DNA from: Welwitschia mirabilis
Lineage: Eukaryota > Gnetophyta > Gnetopsida > Welwitschiales
DNA length: 64,000 bases
Assembly: GCA_051453625.1 (NCBI GenBank)
Contig: JBOZIK010000001.1
Span: 265,878,455-265,942,454, forward strand
Direction of reading: 5' to 3'
Shown here: one piece after another, positions 61,526-64,000 of the stretch
Numbering within the stretch: the stretch's first letter is position 1
Layout of the letters: the number at the start of each line of letters is the position of its first letter
Notes under the pieces: generated by a model
Seen by the model: only the letters and a program-made list of their open reading frames with translations
Databases searched by the model: none
What the model was told of the DNA's origin: nothing
Position numbers and translations under genes: made by a program

Positions 61526-62424
61526 NNNNNNNNNNNNNNNNNNNNNNNNNNNNNNNNNNNNNNNNNNNNNNNNNNNNNNNNNNNNNNNNNNNNNNNNNNN
61601 NNNNNNNNNNNNNNNNNNNNNNNNNNNNNNNNNNNNNNNNNNNNNNNNNNNNNNNNNNNNNNNNNNNNNNNNNNNNNNNNNNNNNNNNNNNNNNNNNNNN
61701 NNNNNNNNNNNNNNNNNNNNNNNNNNNNNNNNNNNNNNNNNNNNNNNNNNNNNNNNNNNNNNNNNNNNNNNNNNNNNNNNNNNNNNNNNNNNNNNNNNNN
61801 NNNNNNNNNNNNNNNNNNNNNNNNNNNNNNNNNNNNNNNNNNNNNNNNNNNNNNNNNNNNNNNNNNNNNNNNNNNNNNNNNNNNNNNNNNNNNNNNNNNN
61901 NNNNNNNNNNNNNNNNNNNNNNNNNNNNNNNNNNNNNNNNNNNNNNNNNNNNNNNNNNNNNNNNNNNNNNNNNNNNNNNNNNNNNNNNNNNNNNNNNNNN
62001 NNNNNNNNNNNNNNNNNNNNNNNNNNNNNNNNNNNNNNNNNNNNNNNNNNNNNNNNNNNNNNNNNNNNNNNNNNNNNNNNNNNNNNNNNNNNNNNNNNNN
62101 NNNNNNNNNNNNNNNNNNNNNNNNNNNNNNNNNNNNNNNNNNNNNNNNNNNNNNNNNNNNNNNNNNNNNNNNNNNNNNNNNNNNNNNNNNNNNNNNNNNN
62201 NNNNNNNNNNNNNNNNNNNNNNNNNNNNNNNNNNNNNNNNNNNNNNNNNNNNNNNNNNNNNNNNNNNNNNNNNNNNNNNNNNNNNNNNNNNNNNNNNNNN
62301 NNNNNNNNNNNNNNNNNNNNNNNNNNNNNNNNNNNNNNNNNNNNNNNNNNNNNNNNNNNNNNNNNNNNNNNNNNNNNNNNNNNNNNNNNNNNNNNNNNNN
62401 NNNNNNNNNNNNNNNNNNNNNNNN
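61526..62424. other. Assembly gap (899 N)
   Basis: Lies between the GA repeat and the region upstream of the second LTR copy. Real content is unknown. Confidence 0.95.
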
Positions 62425-62959
62425 TAAATTGTCCTGAGAGAGGCCTGTGGTAGTATTAGTAGTTATGAGAACTCCACTGAGGGGTTAGTTGATCATGCTT
62501 CATGGGTGTTGTACTACCAATTTATGATTGTTTGATGGGGTTTTATGAGTTGTTTTATAGGACTTTTATACAAGTTTAGGTGCAATTCTGAGGATCTTAG
62601 ATATACAAGAGGAAATCTCAAAAATATGTCTTTTTTATCCAAATTTGATGTATTAAAGGAACTTTTTTATGCATATAGCTTTACAAAAGGATTATTGATA
62701 AAAATGTTAGGTTTCTCCTTAAGAAAATGAATAAAGAAGAACATCGTTCCCTCTATCGTTCCCACAACAGATAGGATGACAACACATGTACTTGCTAATG
62801 TGGACTACTAAGTCATCATTCTAAATCATCTATTGTAATGAATTGTCATTCCCATTGTCATTTGGATAATAGTTTGGATGACAGTGATATGTAATCAACT
62901 CTGATAGTGACCTTTGACTATTTCATCTATTTCATTTATAAGTGCACCTAACTATACCT
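62425..62959. other. Region upstream of LTR copy 2, nothing assigned
   Basis: Probably the U3 part of the second LTR copy, given a TATA-like box at 62,989, but no match to the region before 56,600 is visible. The 61-codon frame at 62,545-62,730 is unrecognised. Confidence 0.35.
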
Positions 62960-63583
62960 CCGATTTATCTTTTTTGGCTGGGAATTATTATAAATAAACC
63001 TTCTTTCAACTTTTCTTCTCATTTCATTGCACCAAAAATCCTTGTGATAGGAGGTTAAAGGATGAGAGATCCATCTTGAGTGTTGTAGAAAGATGTGCAC
63101 TTGATAGAGGGATGTGTGTCCTTCATTGATACTCAGCTGTTTTGTAGCCAAGGTGTTTTTTACTCTTTGTTAATATAAACCTTATTTTGTTTTCATATTT
63201 GCATGTTAGTTTCTTTGATAATACTTATAGTCTATATTGTCCTTAACCTTGTGATAATTTCTTGGGTGATATAGATTATTAGGGGTAGCCTTTATTAAGG
63301 CTGAAAGCAAGTAGTATTAGTTTATTTTGCATTCATCTATATTAGTTGCACTTTACATTTGCATTGCATTCCTTTATTTCCCTACATTGTTATTTATTTT
63401 TGATTTCTATTATTCTTTTGTGAAGAAACCTAATTCTCATCTCATAGTCTTCAATGTGAAACAACATTTTGGGTCTACTCCCACTATACCAGTGTGATGT
63501 ATTGTGTATGATATCTATTTTGGTTATAAATGATAGAATCTCTTTGAATGAAAAAACTTGTATAAATACACACCACAACATCT
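62960..63583 (+). repeat. Athila-type LTR end (R-U5), copy 2
   Basis: Aligned with 56,600-57,338. It contains ATTATAAATAAACC, with a TATA box at 62,989-62,996. The 3' end lies just before the second primer site at 63,584. Confidence 0.6.
62989..62996 (+). promoter_or_regulatory. Putative LTR TATA box (TATAAATA)
   Basis: A canonical plant TATA box about 590 bases before the primer site, a sensible place for the U3/R border. Copy 1 has no clear counterpart. Confidence 0.45.
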
Positions 63584-63601
63584 TAGCATCATTATCGAGA
63601 A
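63584..63601 (+). other. Decayed tRNA-Asp primer-binding site, copy 2
   Basis: 10 of 18 bases match TGGCGCCGTTGCCGGGGA; all eight mismatches are C-to-T or G-to-A. Most differ in position from the changes in copy 1, so the two copies decayed largely independently. Confidence 0.6.
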
Positions 63602-64000
63602 AGGCTATTAAGGAGTACAAGGGTTGTCATCATTTGGGTAAGTATATTGGACCTCTGTTTAGTTATTTGTCTATGCAACATTGTATTTTATTAGGAGCTA
63701 TAGGTTTTTTTATGTAGTATTTTAGTTTCAGTTTTTCGGTTTCAGTTTTTGATAAAAAATTGTAGTTGTCTTCTTACTCATCCCCATGACAAAAGAAAAT
63801 GATAATATGTACATTTTATTTTAAATTTTATTTTTGGATTTAGATTTTTTTGAAATAAATTAGTTTCTGTCATTTCCTGTGATGTCTAGATAACCAGGGG
63901 GATAATAGTCATGTTTTCTATGTTTTGTGCTTTCTATTTAGATTATAGTTCTATTTCTGTTTTTCTATTTTCTGTGTGTGTCATCCCTTCTGTCATCTTC
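63602..64000 (+). repeat. Leader of the second Athila-type copy, continuing past the window
   Basis: Matches 57,360-57,790, including the TCATCC..AGATAAC stretch near 63,880. Homology is still running at the window end, so a second interior may follow. Confidence 0.55.

Noticed and set aside
61398-62453. 345- and 351-codon open frames
   Set aside because: They are produced by the GA repeat (Arg-Glu runs) and 899 N.
1-64000. tRNA, rRNA, snoRNA or microRNA genes and telomere or centromere satellites
   Set aside because: No cloverleaf with conserved arms, no rRNA segment and no long satellite array was seen. The tRNA-like signals are short primer-binding sites only.

Overview
The window is AT-rich nuclear DNA of a flowering plant, from a gene-poor, probably heterochromatic region. 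The evidence is wall-to-wall plant LTR retrotransposons: copia elements with initiator-Met tRNA primer sites, chromovirus-type gypsy elements, and Athila-type gypsy elements with a tRNA-Asp primer site. Two decayed fragments resemble ordinary plant genes (a cytochrome P450 and a BPA1-like RRM protein). I cannot name the species. No intact host gene, tRNA, rRNA or CRISPR array is visible. Almost all coding sequence is broken by stops and frameshifts, and substitutions at recognisable sites are overwhelmingly C-to-T/G-to-A, as expected of methylated, silenced DNA. Seven runs of N interrupt the sequence.

Layout. 1-1.5 kb: unrecognised host DNA rich in an AGATGTCT motif. 1,514-11,677 (minus): a complete LTR element with 2.6-2.7 kb LTRs, matching 5-bp target duplications, a primer-binding site and a polypurine tract, but no recognisable gag-pol. 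Its interior instead carries pieces of at least two, probably three, host genes in both orientations. 11.7-15.3 kb: remnant of a copia element (minus) with gag and an intact primer site; the first element inserted next to it. 15.8-18.2 kb: Athila-type gag and protease remnant (plus).

18.2-34.6 kb (minus): a head-to-tail array of three related copia elements of SIRE-like gag and pol type, sharing LTRs. The order on the minus strand is partial unit I (INT end-RT-RH-ORF3), LTR1, primer site, full-length unit II (gag-INT-RT-RH-ORF3), truncated LTR2, partial unit III (RT-RH-ORF3), LTR3. Each unit carries a third reading frame downstream of pol. It resembles the family annotated as 'putative plant transposon protein' and ends in a glutamate-rich tail.

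35.7-49.6 kb (plus): an old chromovirus-type gypsy element (B), split within its RT domain by a second gypsy element (A, 36,685-47,360). A has about 3.6 kb LTRs and has lost gag and most or all of protease. The RT reading frame of B resumes in register on the far side of A, so the nesting is clear at base level. 49,646-50,135 is a solo LTR. 50.9-53.6 kb holds a diverged direct repeat that begins like an LTR. 53.9-56.6 kb has nothing recognisable. 56.6 kb to the window end is an Athila-type element or tandem pair: two copies of an LTR end, tRNA-Asp-type primer site and leader, 6.24 kb apart. Between them are an unrecognised 141-codon open frame, an integrase C-terminus, a GA-rich tract and a large gap.

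How the parts relate: nothing here forms a working pathway. The biology is layered insertion, inter-element recombination, gene-fragment capture and decay by deamination.
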